From Dillenia suffruticosa (Eukaryota > Streptophyta > Magnoliopsida > Dilleniales > Dilleniaceae), in contig JAVTVX010000010.1 in assembly GCA_033439265.1 (NCBI GenBank), positions 15,717,490-15,781,489 on the forward strand: a stretch of DNA of 64,000 nt, written 5' to 3'. Each line of letters begins with the position of its first letter. The stretch's first letter is position 1. A program made the translations under genes and the position numbers. Under the pieces are notes generated by a model that ran no database searches, was not told the origin of the DNA, and saw only the letters and a list, made by a program, of their open reading frames with translations. Below, piece after piece: positions 11,500 to 23,194 of the stretch.

Positions 11500-13169
11500 A
11501 ACTCAAGTTAAATCCACGTCTTAATATTATCTTGTTCACCGGTAGAACTCCAACTGTTCTCGTAAAAATATGATTTAAGATCCAGATAGGAGAATATTTA
11601 AATTCAGTACTTAGGCTTTTCTGTAAATCAACAATTCACACTTCACCTTTGATATGATTTTCAGACACCAGTTGTAATAACTAATGAAAGGGTTAGTAGT
11701 TCCAATTATCTTTCTTTCAAATAAAGAAAGAAGGGACAAAGAGGACTTCCAGACAATTCTGGGGGAATATTTATGGGCTTCCAGTTAACTAGATCCCTTA
11801 AATTTAAGAAAATTTAAAATACAGCATGACTGAGAATTCTGAAATGAACAGCAGATCGCCCATCATGACATTGAAGAATGAAGATGAAGAGTTACCTTAC
11901 AAAAGTATCAGTGTGATTTGACATATGTTATTCTTGTTGTGCATGTCTATCAAAAACACTGAGATCATCTGCAGACAATATAACACTGGGAGGCTGATAC
12001 GTAGCATATTGATAAAATAAAATGTATATTGGAATATATTTTTTTTATTAGTCCAAGGAAAATTGGTAGTAGAAACCAGAAATACTTGGCTGAATTTAAT
12101 TAATACAGGACAATATAGAATGGCAAATTTTAAAGTGAGGGTGAAAAAAGTCTTGTTTCCTGAACACAGCTAAGGGAAAATGTTACAATAAAGATTACAG
12201 GAAGATATATAGAAGCCTTCAAAGAATGAAAGAATGTGATACCACGTTGCTGAAATCAAACTGACAAGTGAAGCTTTTTTGGACTTGTTCATTGTAGGAT
12301 ACTGCATGAACGGGGGTAACATTAGAATAATTGGTCAGATTATACAAAAGCAGCTAACAAAGACAGCATATTTTAAAATATTCACGCTGAGATGAGGGCC
12401 ATGAAAGGAGGTTAGTGCATATGCGAATGCCCTAGGAGCATTTTGATTACTAGATAATGCCTTGCAATTAAAGTTCCTTCCTCATGAGCTCCTCCTAGGG
12501 TCTGGGATTGCAAGAAACTACAAAAATGGCTGGCAAAGCTACTCAAGTAACATTAGATGGCAAGTCAAGAAAGGAGCGAACGGCTTTAGCACAAGAAAAC
12601 GCCTTTCAATTTCATTAAAAATTTTCCCATCTTATCATCATGTTCAAATGATCAAAATCTATCTCTCTGATCATCTTCTCAAGTTTACCAAGATAATTAA
12701 GCAAAAGCAACCAGAAAAAAGGCTTGTTCTTCATCCTGAAAGTACTGATGATAGTAAACTAAGGGTTTTAAGATATGACAATTCCTTCACCAAGAGCAGA
12801 TTGAGATTTAATGGTCCTCATGTGCAATTTCAAACCATTTATGAAGGGTCAACGAATACCTCATTAGACCTTGATTATAGAGATTTGGAAAGATTAAATA
12901 TGTGACATGTCGGTTGTTCCAGCTCTGAGAAACAGAGGGGAACCCTTAACTATTAAAGAATCTCATTATTTTCAGTTTTCACACTAAACAAGTTTTAGTG
13001 CTGCAGATTCTAGATCTATTGATATATAAGACCATGATGTCCTTGTTCTTTACATTTCATGAAACAAGATTCGAGAAGTAAAACCCATAGCATGCACTAA
13101 CAAACAATGATATCAGCACACCAGAGTAGATAAATTAACTAGAAGTTGGAAAATAAGGAACACATGGAC
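11500..13169. other. NAC-SYP71 intergenic region
   Basis: Mostly AT-rich DNA between two genes that converge. Apart from the uncertain ORF at 12462-12905 I see no conserved coding sequence. The part next to 13170 should contain the SYP71 3' UTR. Confidence 0.4.
12462..12905 (+). CDS. Unidentified ORF, possible gene remnant
   Basis: A 147-codon frame with fairly balanced composition, ending LDYRDLERLNM. That is long for chance in this AT-rich stretch, but I recognise no domain, signal peptide or membrane segment. It lies between the NAC gene and the convergent SYP71 gene. It could be a decayed exon, part of a long NAC 3' UTR, or chance. I do not claim it is translated. Confidence 0.2.
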   Translation: MQLKFLPHELLLGSGIARNYKNGWQSYSSNIRWQVKKGANGFSTRKRLSISLKIFPSYHHVQMIKIYLSDHLLKFTKIIKQKQPEKRLVLHPESTDDSKLRVLRYDNSFTKSRLRFNGPHVQFQTIYEGSTNTSLDLDYRDLERLNM

Positions 13170-14632
13170 TTACTTGTAAAGGTAAGAACCAAGACCAAGT
13201 ATTATACACAATAGTATTATGTCGATACAGAAATTTCGACTGGACCTCACCTAGAACAGGACAATAAGCACTAGTTTAGAAAACCAATGAATTAAATGAA
13301 AGAACGAGAAAGGAAACTCAGAGACAACATCATATTCAACGGGTGATCTAAAACACAACATCATGCTAATGAATTATTACCTCATTTAGAGTTTGCTTGA
13401 GTCTAACATTAGTATTCTTAAGATCAGATGATGCCTTGTCCACCTGTAACACAATATACATCAACAACAATTAACGATAGATGGGCTTCTTTCATGCCCT
13501 AAATCTAACTAAAGTTAGGAATTCTGTCACCTTGGTATCAATCTCGTCAATCAAAGGAACTTGCCTATCCAATTCCTGAACATGTAAAACATACATTACT
13601 AACATTGTTCATCTGATTATTCTGTAGAAACCAACAAAAGTACATGATCGCAGCAACAAAACCTCGTTCATATCTTGAGCTAAGTTCTTCAATGTATTCA
13701 ATCCATCCGAGATAACATCCAAGCCTTCATCCTATATCAACCCAAAACCAACCATTCTAAGAATACAGTGTCATAAGACCTAAAATCATTAAAAAAACAC
13801 ATCATTAAGATAAACACTTGCCTGTTTCATTCTCCGCATTTCATATTCATTTCTGAACATACTCGATTCTTCAGATTGTTGGAAAAATTCACCATCAAAT
13901 CGTCCATCTGCGCAACATCATCGAATAAAAGGTCATTAGAAAGCAGTAAAGAAATTCGGAAAGAATTAGAAGCATAAAAAGCAACATGACAAAAATGAAA
14001 ATTACCCGAAGAACTCAATTTGATTTCGTCATTAATACCAGAGACAGACCAGCCTCCTCCTCCTCCTCCTCCTCCAGCTGCGGCTAGGGTTCCATCGGGT
14101 ATTGCTTTAATCCTCTCTGGCAACGCAAGTACCAAATCACTCCGTGCCGCGCGATCTTCCTTCGAGATTCCTTTAGCCTATATAACAAAAATCACAAATG
14201 AATCTATGGAATTTTCAAATATGAAAATTCAAACGCAAAACAGACATGGAACTGACTCGAACCTTCTTGTGAGCCAATTTCTGCAACTTAGGGATATCAT
14301 CGAGCAATCTCGCCTTCGTTCGGCGAACCTCCGCATTCAACGCCGCTGATACTGCTCTGTTTTTCTCAGCCGCCGCGACTTCTGATTTCTGTAAATTGAA
14401 AGTAAAAACAAAATAACTTGAGATATATATATATATAGAGAGAGAGAGAGACGGATTGGAATTTATAAGAACTAACGTGAAGAATTTGTTCAATAGAGGA
14501 TTCGACGGAGGCGTAGAGGCGAGAGAAATCATCGGAGCCGAAGGCGTTGAGTTCTCTCTGCTTGTCAATGTCGTACTTGTCATATTTCTTGCAGATGACG
14601 TCGACGCGAGTGAGGATTTGGATTACACTCAT
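13170..14632 (-). CDS. SYP71: SYP71-type Qc-SNARE (syntaxin of plants 71), eight exons
   Basis: Exons on the minus strand are 14477-14632, 14263-14388, 14006-14177, 13822-13907, 13663-13731, 13531-13575, 13381-13443 and 13170-13250; they join in frame to 265 residues, the usual length for SYP7 proteins. The N-terminal helices begin MSVIQILTRVDVICKKYDKY. The Qc SNARE motif covers about residues 175-238; the Q of DRQVPLIDEID is the likely zero-layer residue. A C-terminal anchor follows (IDIILLCIILGLGSYLY). SYP71 acts at the ER, the plasma membrane and the cell plate in membrane fusion. Intron 4 has a GC donor (CAG/GCAAGT) with a normal AG acceptor; the other introns are GT-AG. A run of eight Gly after residue 130 comes from a GGA-type trinucleotide repeat. 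Convergent with the NAC gene. Confidence 0.96.
14053..14074 (-). repeat. Trinucleotide repeat coding for polyglycine in SYP71
   Basis: On the plus strand this is (CCT)n; in the SYP71 reading frame it encodes eight consecutive Gly after AAA. It lies in the linker between the N-terminal helical domain and the SNARE motif, where length change should be tolerated. It is a candidate length polymorphism. Confidence 0.75.
14424..14451 (-). repeat. Compound (AT)n(AG)n microsatellite in SYP71 intron 1
   Basis: TA repeats followed by AG repeats within intron 1 (14389-14476). On the sense strand of SYP71 it reads (CT)n then (AT)n, upstream of the 3' splice site. Confidence 0.8.
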
Positions 14633-17077
14633 CTTTTCTTCTTCCTTTTTGATTCTGTCAGTTTTGAGCAATTTGGTTGAAAATGGTGGACAGAGACAGC
14701 GAAAAGGAGGGTTTCCCTCTCTTTCGCCTTCATTTTTTTTCTCTCTCTTCAAAGAATAGAATGAGTCGTTCAGCTCAGCGCCCAAAACGGTTTCGAAATT
14801 CCAGAGGGAGATAGGGAGAGAAGGTTTTGATTTTTGACGGCGTCAACTGTACGTGCAAGAATTTTTTCTTGTTTTTTGGTTGTATAAGAATTTGAAAGCG
14901 AAATTATCAATTTTTTTTTTTTTAATAATACATCGTCAGGATCACGGCTTCTGGATTGGGCCACCGGCCCATCTTAAAAAAAGTTTTATACATAAAAAAA
15001 GGAAAATATTTTTAAGTTTGTGTATTATCATTAAAATTTTTTTTTTTGATAAAAAGTAAATTTAAATAAATTATAAATAGTTTTTCCAAAAAAAATAACA
15101 ATATCTTCTCCACAAATACTCGTACCTTTTTTGTATTTTTTTCAAATTTATTTTTTAAAATTCTCTTTTTTCTCTTGTTTTTTTTGATTTTATTTTTCTC
15201 TTGTTATTTATAAATAAATTTATTTTAATTTGTTGGACTCGTGCATGGGACCCATTCATATACTTCAAAAAATGTTGATAATAAAAAATATGTTTTATCC
15301 CAAATATACTAATTGAGAATCATTTCCCAACTTTGCCTCAAATAATTAATATTAGTCTTATGATTGAATATTCGTATCACTTAAATAAAATTTTAAATTT
15401 AAGTATTATATCCAAAAAAAATATTAAAAAATTTTGTTCTTTTAAAGATTTAATACTATTCGAATCGAATTTAATAAAATTTAGCGTCATTATCTGATAA
15501 GATAAATTATAAAAAAAGAATCAACACCCAAAGAACAATAGCATCTTTGGGAGGAGGAACTAAACTACCACCCAAGCCAGGCCAAATATGGGAGGCTTTG
15601 AAACTGGTCTATTATTCACCCTTTTATAATTAAAACAGAAAATAGAATGCAGTGAATTAGTATTCGTAGCAAGACCCCCACAAATCAAATATTTCACAAC
15701 ACACCTACAGATTCTTGGGATTAGCAATGCAGTCGCTCTTACCACCTCTTAGAAAACAGTAGGAAGAAGCTCGATATTAAAGAGAAATGAAAAAGGGACA
15801 CTTATTAACTCTCATTTCCTAATAACCTTCGCCACTTAATGCTTTTTCTCTCACCGCTCTTACAACCTACACCCACTTAAATTCCCTTTCTTTTTTTTTT
15901 TTTTTTTGTTTCCTCTAACTTCTTTTTTTTTTTTCTTTTCCCAACAATAACTACTATTTTTTTTTTTGACACAATAACTACTATTTGAATGTGAACAGAG
16001 TATGCCAAGAACTGCAGTGGAAATAGAATGAATCTTCTCAAAGTTTCCACCAAAACACCAACCCCTCTACTGGTACATAGGCTTGTCATACGGCATTTTT
16101 CTCCGGGTGCATATGCAAAAAGGATGGTTCGGATGATTATTCTATTCTGTGGCGCGGGTAGAATAAGGGTCTAAAAATATTGTCAAACATTAAACGAGAG
16201 GCATAACTAATGTATTTCAAACCTACCTGTTAACATAACTGCATCAACCATTGCAAATTCAGCAAATTTAACTCAAGATAATTAAAAAATTTCAACCATG
16301 AGTAGAATATTAATGCAAAATGTGGTGGTACCCAATTGGAACATTTGGGGGGGGGGGGCAGAGCTGTAAGTGTCGGTAGCAATTGAACAAAGTAGCAAGC
16401 GACTACCATCGAATCTGATGGCGACTGAACCAAAAAGGCTCCATGAACTCATAATTTACATGAACTGCAAGGCCTTTCGAAAAAACTAAATTCCTTCATT
16501 TAGTTGCCAATGCAAAGATCAATTAAATCACTGAACCGGAAGGCGGTTTGAAAGGCGAAATTCTGAAACATTCCAAAAGCAATATCACTTATTTCAATCT
16601 ATTAATCCATAATTCTTCCGAAGGTCTCTTCACTCCCCTAGTCCTCGTTCAGGGAAATGATCCACATTTCAGGCAAAAACACCTAATTTGTAAAACATTT
16701 AAAAAAAAAAAAAAACCATCAACAAATCTAATCAAAATCAGCGCAAACAACTTGACTTTGTGACACTGTGTTTTAACCCATTTTTAATCGAATATTTGTT
16801 TAAAATTGTCATTAATTCAATTAAAAATTGACCAAAAGATCACATTCAAATGTCGTGTTATTGAAAACCCAAAACCAAGGTAATGTTAGCACCGGCAAGG
16901 ATCAATAATGGAAATTTCTTAGAAACGGAGCTCCATTCATCACTCGACGGAACAAAGATCAGGATTTGTTCAACCACGACGAAGCCCTAACAACGCGGTC
17001 AAAATTTTACACAAACATAGGAAAATTCCATGAAATTAGTTACCGATCGCGGAAAAGAGGATCCTGAAAACCCAAAT
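14633..17077. other. SYP71-SEC61 beta intergenic region
   Basis: Contains the SYP71 5' region (14633-14830, CT-rich on the sense strand). The rest is AT-rich DNA with long T and A runs (15890-15970, 16697-16713) and a short poly(A)-type insertion at 15944-15986. A G10 run lies near 16349. No convincing ORF. Confidence 0.5.
15944..15986 (-). mobile_element. Minimal poly(A) insertion (minus strand) with 16-bp target duplication
   Basis: The word ACAATAACTACTATTT is repeated perfectly at 15944-15959 and 15971-15986, separated by eight T and GAC. Read on the minus strand the insert is GTC plus poly(A). This has the arrangement of a fully 5'-truncated retroposon. Only the tail survives. Confidence 0.5.
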
Positions 17078-17401
17078 TCAAGCTCCACCGGTAGATTTGT
17101 GGCGATAGAGTTTACCGAACACGTGGAGGGCAGTGACGAAGCCGATGAAGCAGAGACTCATCACGAGCACAACAGTCGGCGTGATCTTCAATCCAGGAGC
17201 ATCATCAGTGTAGAACCTCAACATATTGCTTCCTCCGGCACCGCCGTTGAATGCACCGGAGCCTCCGGCAGCGCCGCTGGTGAGTCTCCTCCGACGCATC
17301 CCGGCAGTTGCAGCCGCCGAGCCTCGCGCAGCCAATCCAACAGGCCCGGGACGCGAGTTTGTTGTGGACGATGCCTGAGATTGAGATGATCCCCTTGCCA
17401 T
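17078..17401 (-). CDS. SEC61B: SEC61 translocon beta subunit
   Basis: An intronless frame of 107 residues starting MARGSSQSQ. An upstream in-frame ATG would add only MFSA, and the start I chose fits the family better. SEC61 beta is the small tail-anchored subunit of the ER protein-conducting channel, beside SEC61 alpha and gamma. Family marks are [14 protein letters not shown], the near-invariant [11 protein letters not shown] just before the membrane, and one C-terminal segment (about residues 77-97, [20 protein letters not shown]) followed by KLY. Plant copies are usually 80-110 residues. The N-terminus is rich in Ser, Gly and Ala, as is common. A (CT)n tract on the sense strand lies directly upstream and a TGACGTGG element lies about 570 bases upstream. 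Confidence 0.95.
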   Translation of the reverse strand: MARGSSQSQASSTTNSRPGPVGLAARGSAAATAGMRRRRLTSGAAGGSGAFNGGAGGSNMLRFYTDDAPGLKITPTVVLVMSLCFIGFVTALHVFGKLYRHKSTGGA

Positions 17402-17423
17402 TGCTGAGAACAAAGAATAAGAA

Positions 17424-17459
<36 letters not shown>

Positions 17460-17470
17460 GAGTGGTCCTC
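17402..17470 (-). promoter_or_regulatory. SEC61 beta leader with (CT)n tract
   Basis: A (GA)n run at 17427-17457 on the plus strand reads (CT)n on the SEC61 beta sense strand, about 25 bases before the start codon, so it is probably in the 5' UTR. Pyrimidine-rich leaders of this kind are common in plant genes. Confidence 0.5.
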
Positions 17471-19344
17471 ACTAGTCGTGTGGGCGGAGAAGTTGTGAAG
17501 AGGGGCGAAAATTTTGATTATTTATGGCACCTCCAAATGTCCAATAATAATAAGTGCGCCGATGAAGTGGATAAGCGCGGGATATCCAGGGTAGGGTCGT
17601 TGCGCTTCACGATATTTCTGCCAGACTGACGTGTGTCGACTTTGGGGCCTATTTTTTTTTTATTATGTAATCAAGCGGATTCGGAAAGATGGAAATAGGA
17701 AGTGTTACCGCTTGAAATGCTCCCGAGGGACTTAGGGCCTATTATTATAGGTTCAGTATTCCAATTTGTTTTGAATTTACAACATATTTTAAAATTTAAT
17801 AATTGAATATTTAATTAAAATTTTTTTTTATCATTATGGGATGTCAGCGTTACTGTTAATTATTGAATTGGCGTGATTCATTCCTACATGAATATGATAA
17901 GACACGTGGACCGAATTGTTGGCATGCACAAGTGTCATCAAAGTGAAGACTAATCTGAAAGTGCCACGTCATAATTTCTCTCTCACACCTCTTCATGGAA
18001 TCAAGTGCATTAACTAACATTAATTGATATGTGAATATTTTTAATTATTTTTGTTAATTTATACTCCCTCACCTCCGTTTCAAATGTTTTTTTTATTTAT
18101 TTATTTTAGTGTCATTTTATAAAACCAAAGAAAGATTAATTAATTTTTTCCAACTTTTTTTTTTCGGTTTTACTCTTTAAATGTTGTTATCTCTACTTAA
18201 TGCTTAATTATGCACAATAAATTTGACTTTTCCAAAGATAATTTATTCATACGCTAATTTGATCTAAAATTATAATTGTTTAATTATTTACTTATTTTTA
18301 TGCACTGATCTTAAAAGACACAAAGTATAACAGAAAGAATAGAAACAACTTAGTGAATTTTATAGCCTTCAAAAAAAAAAAAAAAGAAAATCTGAAATTC
18401 AAATTTAAAAATAATCAAAATATGAACTGTTTTAGAAATATTGACATCAGCACAAATTAAATAATGTATAATGGAAAAATTAGTAATTTCAATTTAAATA
18501 ATGGAGACTTTGTTTCGAGACGAGTAGCTACTATTAATTGTTTCCTTCGATCCATTTTATACAATAGAAAGTGTAGCAACCTAACTATTGTCACTTGGAG
18601 CCCAAGTCAAAGTCAAGCATCTCAGTGTCACAACCTCACCTGTCGAGGTGCAACGTTGGTACAACATTTGCTAAACAAAAATGTCTTTTTTTTTTTCCTT
18701 TTCTTTTCTTCATGACAATTAATCACCGTCGATGCTTCAACAGGAAGTGGGTCTAGGAATGAAAAGGGCACCGGTAGTCGCTTACAATTTTTTGACTTCA
18801 AATCTGTGGCGGTTGGAGCTCAGATCGATGTGTGCTTTGGCTTCTATTGTTCCTACTGCTCAGATCAGTGACTTTTTTTTGCTTTTCGTTGTTTTGTTGT
18901 AATCAAATGGGTTTGTATTACCCTGCTCATGTATCATTTACTCTTGTTGATGTTAGTTTAATTTGTAAGTCTAGAGTTGCATTCAAAGTGTGTTAGGCAT
19001 TTGTTGCGCATCTTTATTTTCTCCCTCCACCCCCCCCTCCCCAACCCAAAAAAAAAGGGAAATCATGCATGTCTCGGTGTTAAAAGGTTATCTACTCCGT
19101 TTAACTGGCACGCGTTCAAGATGAACAGTCACCCGTGGCGACAAGAAAATGAATAATTAGAACACGCCGGTGGGGTTTAGAAGTTCCATTAGGCCACGGG
19201 CGCTAATCGCCGCCCTCCAATCATTGGAATGACCATATGTTATCGTTCACGAATACCCTCAATCAACGAGAAAAGCGGTCTTAGAACACATTATACAGGC
19301 TCAACACATGTAATACAGGGCTTTCAATCCAAAAAAAAAAGAAC
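17471..19344. other. SEC61 beta upstream region and AT-rich intergenic DNA
   Basis: 17471-18000 is the SEC61 beta promoter side, with ACGT-core elements (CACGTG at 17903-17908, CCACGTCA at 17964-17971). 18720-19020 is less AT-rich and resembles untranslated transcript sequence, but contains no recognisable protein. Pyrimidine and poly(T) runs occur at 18685-18710 and 19020-19045. No gene called. Confidence 0.45.
17964..17971 (-). promoter_or_regulatory. UPRE-I-like element TGACGTGG upstream of SEC61 beta
   Basis: On the minus strand, the same strand as SEC61 beta, this reads TGACGTGG, matching the plant unfolded-protein-response element TGACGTGR recognised by bZIP60/bZIP28-type factors. It is about 570 bases upstream of the start codon. 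SEC61 genes are known targets of ER stress in plants, but an 8-base match can arise by chance. Confidence 0.35.
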
Positions 19345-19581
19345 TCAAAGAAGGTGCTGTGTTGAAACAATTTTATGATTAGGAGTGGAAAGAGAGGAAG
19401 CGGGTCGAGGAGGAGGACCCAGCAATCTGGTAAGGCGGCGTATTGTTCGGCTTCGAGGATCGTCTTGCTCCTTGTCCCAACCCGCCAAATCAACTATTAG
19501 TATCGTCATAAGCAACCCTACCAAAAATATCACGGTGTAACAAATCCTTGTAACCACGATTACCCCATTCACAATTCCCAT
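19345..19581 (-). CDS. Possible small single-pass membrane protein (78 aa)
   Basis: A 78-codon frame starts MGIVNGVIVVTRICYTVIFL and has one hydrophobic segment (about residues 7-30) followed by a basic, Pro-rich tail (RTIRRLTRLLGPPPRPASS). A TATA-like TATATAAC on the same strand (19647-19654) lies about 66 bases upstream, and a purine-rich leader ends at the ATG. The start used is the one nearest that TATA-like site; an upstream in-frame ATG exists 54 bases earlier. The shape resembles a signal-anchored small protein or peptide precursor, but no known peptide motif (CLE, IDA, CEP, DVL) is recognisable. It may equally be chance. Confidence 0.4.
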   Translation of the reverse strand: MGIVNGVIVVTRICYTVIFLVGLLMTILIVDLAGWDKEQDDPRSRTIRRLTRLLGPPPRPASSLSTPNHKIVSTQHLL

Positions 19582-19646
19582 CTCTCTCTCTTTCTCTCTC
19601 AAAGGATTTGTTAGATTTGAAGCAATAAATTGCAAGAAACAGAGTC

Positions 19647-19654
19647 GTTATATA
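19647..19654 (-). promoter_or_regulatory. TATA-like box for the 19345-19581 ORF
   Basis: TATATAAC on the minus strand, 66 bases upstream of the candidate start codon, which would leave a leader of about 35-40 bases. Suggestive only. Confidence 0.3.
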
Positions 19655-20941
19655 ACGGCCTTCTGGACTCCATTTATGATTCATAGAGATAGAGTAGACA
19701 CACAGAAACGGTGGGCCGCCGTAAGATGGAAAAACAGTGTGCAGTGCCGGGCCTTTTGCTGGCGGCAAGTGGCGCACGACGTTTGTGTGGAATTGAACGA
19801 CTTTAATTTTGCGCTCACCTACGTTCGTCAATCACTACACGACAGATTCTTCAATTCAAATCCTTATTATTATTTTTTTTTTTTTTGAAGGAGAGTCACT
19901 CCATGGCATGTGGTTCGGAAAACCTCAAATTTTCTTAATTTATTTCAATTTGATTTAATTGGTAATTTTTTTTTTAATTCAAGTAAAAAAACTTTTAGAA
20001 ATATAATTTTACAAGTAAATTATTTTTTAAAAAATAAAATTATTATGATATTAACAATTTTTAAGAAAAAAAATTATATAATCCGAGGTAGACTCGATCT
20101 TCACAGATGGGTCTGTCATTTACTTTACTCAAAACTTGTTGGTGTCTAAGTAATTGATTCCTTTTAATTTAATTAGAAGAATTAATTTCTTAATTTTGGA
20201 TTCTGTAATTGGTAAACCTAATTATGAAGTAAAAACATAAATTATTTTAATCTTAAGTTCATTAAAATTATTTTTATTAAAGAATTTAAGTTTTACATTA
20301 GTACCATTTTCAAATTATATATTTAAAAATAATATTTGAAATAAGTTTTTAGATTTTATTTTTCTCAAATTTCTTTTTTTTTTTTTTTGAAAAATACTCT
20401 CTTAAATTTAAAATGAATTCCAAAAATGGAAAATTACTCACTCCTTTCTCCTTCAAGTGTTATTTTAAAGAAATATTTTTGTTTCACATTAAGTTTCATT
20501 TTAGAAAAACAAAGAATTATTAATTGTTCTTTCAACTTTTATTCCTAAATGCTCAATTTTCAGCACGATAAAATTAATCTTTTAAATGGTAAATTTAGTT
20601 AATTAATACATTTTTTTTCACATCGGCACTATTTATTTTCCTATTTTTTATGTAATAATTTTTAAAAATATTTAAAGTCAAATAAAGGAATATTTTTCTA
20701 AGATTATTTTTTCCTGAAATTTCCGCAAAAACCAAACACAAACTTGGCTCAAACTTGGTAGGTGGTTCTAGCAAAATTCCTTGATATCGACGACTTGAAA
20801 TTCAGTTCGAGTGATGTGTGAATTTTCTTCTGAAACTCAAACTTTGTATAACCAAATGTTCCTTAAACACATCAAAGTTTGAACACAATGGCACCATTTT
20901 ACAACAATAGCTACCGCACAGCATGTTTTATTGGGAAAATA

Positions 20942-20984
20942 GGGGGGGGGGGGGGAGAGAGAGAGAGAGAGGGAGAGGGAGAGG
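20942..20984 (+). repeat. G-run plus (GA)n microsatellite
   Basis: Thirteen or so G followed by GA repeats and GGGAGA repeats. Simple-sequence DNA in an intergenic stretch. Confidence 0.8.
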
Positions 20985-21230
20985 AAAATGGAATAGGGAA
21001 GTAGAAAACTGGGAACTGATTCATAAGTTTTAGTTTTTAGCGGCGTCAGGGGGCGGGGCTTGTTGGCAAACAGGGGAATGGGAATTGGCATGGGCATCGG
21101 AATCATCATCCAAAGCTACTTCTAAAAGCCTACAAGCATGTTCTGCCTCAGACTCCAAACCCATCATCCGACCTATGATTCCTGTCACCAACATCCACAT
21201 ATTCTCGTAATTTGGTTGATACGATCGGCA

Positions 21231-21233
<3 letters not shown>

Positions 21234-21288
<55 letters not shown>
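21234..21288 (+). repeat. Compound (CT)n(TA)n microsatellite
   Basis: About 15 CT units followed directly by about 12 TA units. Confidence 0.9.
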
Positions 21289-21294
<6 letters not shown>

Positions 21295-22465
21295 TTATAT
21301 TTATATATATTAGTTTCTCAAAATGTTGTAGTTTGAAGTGAAGTGAGAGAAGTTGCAAGAAATCGAGCGTGCACGTGTAAAGGGTCTTGACTCCATGGAT
21401 AGGGATTCACTATCGAGAGAGAAACAATGGGCGCGTATGGGGTGGAGAGGGAGAAACGTCAGGGGAAACCAACTGCTGTTCAATTTGGCTCCGGTTGCAG
21501 GTATGTCGTTTTGCATTACGTGAAACAACTTTTACTTCTGCCATCACCAACCCTCACAGCGTGTCAGATTTTTCAATTCCTGCTAAAGATGCTACAGAGT
21601 AGTGCTGTTCGAGGCGCACCAGCGTCAATAGCCAGTTGCCACCGCCAGCATAACGGAGCCTTTTTTGCGAAGCTATCAAACTTACATTCTTGTGCGTGGA
21701 CGCGTGGACGGTTGTCCGTATGGTATAGAAATATGGAATTAATTTTTTAAACTGTAAATTATTTTTTTTTTCGGAATATGATATTAAAATTCTTTTAAAA
21801 TATAAATCAGTCAGTTAATTTATGTCAAAATTAAATCATGTGTAAAGATTCTCTCATAATAATTTTAATTGTAGATCGTAGAAGTTTAGGACATTCGCCA
21901 TAACCATTAATTTTTTTTTTTTATTAAGATTGTCATCTTGAATTTTTCAATCTAATATATTATTTAGACAAATGTGGGCAAAACTAAAAATCTATATTGA
22001 TGATGAAAAAAACATTAATAAGGGGTTATAATTTTAGAAGGGAGGAGTAATAATATTTATTAGGATAAATAATATTTAAAATTACAAAATTTGAAATATA
22101 TATACAATTTTTTTCTTAAAATTTTGGCAAGTGTTCGCCTTACCCTCTCTTCCCTCCTTAAATGAGCCAAGGTTATCTTATGACTAATGAATTTTGTTAG
22201 TCCCCTCATTATTAAAAAGGCATTAATATCTCGGAGGGCAAGAATTTTATTGATTATTGTTTTTTTCTTAACTAATTCGGATTTATTTAAATATCATATT
22301 CGTGAAGGGATGAGTTTTTCTAGGTCTATTTTTTTTTTTATTTTCAAAACTATAATACTGCAATGCCCTTGTCACTGACCCAAGAAGGAGTTGATTTATA
22401 ACTATTGTATGTGCATGTAGATAATAAGTTTAGCTTTGTTCAAGCATAAGGTAGGAATTTTCTAC

Positions 22466-22693
22466 TACAACAAATCGTATTCTTTTTTTTTTTTATACCT
22501 TGACTTGGCCACCAATCAATATCCGGATTTTCGTCTCGATTAATCTGAATCAAACTGTTATAGAGCCCGACCGGGTTAGGTCTCATAATATTATTTTTTC
22601 CGTACTCAGGAGGAGTCGAACTCCCGATCTAATTAAGGGACGAAGATATCCACCCGCCAATATCAACAAGTGTTGGTACAACAAATCCTATTC
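22466..22693 (-). mobile_element. SINE (family 1), complete with target duplication
   Basis: The 17-bp flanks TACAACAAATCGTATTC (22466-22482) and TACAACAAATCCTATTC (22677-22693) differ at one base and bracket a 194-bp element. Read on the minus strand it has a B-box-like GAGTTCGACTCC, the family words GACCTAACCCGG and AGATTAATCGAGACGAAA, and ends GGCCAAGTCAAGGTAT followed by poly(A). The structure (Pol III-like 5' part, A tail, target duplication) supports a SINE. It is the best-preserved copy of family 1 in the window. Confidence 0.8.
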
Positions 22694-23194
22694 GTGCAAA
22701 ATTTTATCATCAAAAAATTTTAAATGGTCAAGATTTGTGCGTACTAATTCTCTTGAATTATACCATACTATTTGAGCAATAAGGATTAGGCACAATTAGG
22801 AATTCTGGGGTTATCATGGTATTCATAGGAATGGGTCCAACGTAATCCCTCTTGTTGGACTGGATGTAGGTAGGTTGCTTCTGATATGTCCACTTTGGTG
22901 GACCTCTTTTCTGACTTGGGCTTTGTAATTTGGGTCAGTACAAAAAAGAAAGTTGAGCAGGAAAATCCGAGACCAAAAATCTTATCCTATTTCGCTAATG
23001 TCTGATTCTGTTTCTCGGATGATTTAAGTTCAATATTTAACCTTATGTTTGGTGTTTAAATATGTAACCTAATCTTGAACGCTATGAAAACTTGTGTATG
23101 GACTTGGTTTGGGTCATCTAAACATTGTAATGCCAAACTCAAGCATAGTTCACAATTCACACGGCTAAACCTGTGCTCAAACGTAAAAAGACTA

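Noticed and set aside
17402..17413. Upstream in-frame ATG as the SEC61 beta start
   Set aside because: It adds only [12 protein letters not shown] is the more typical N-terminus, though the longer form cannot be excluded.
22500..22775. 91-codon plus-strand ORF
   Set aside because: It is the reverse complement of a SINE with a target duplication.
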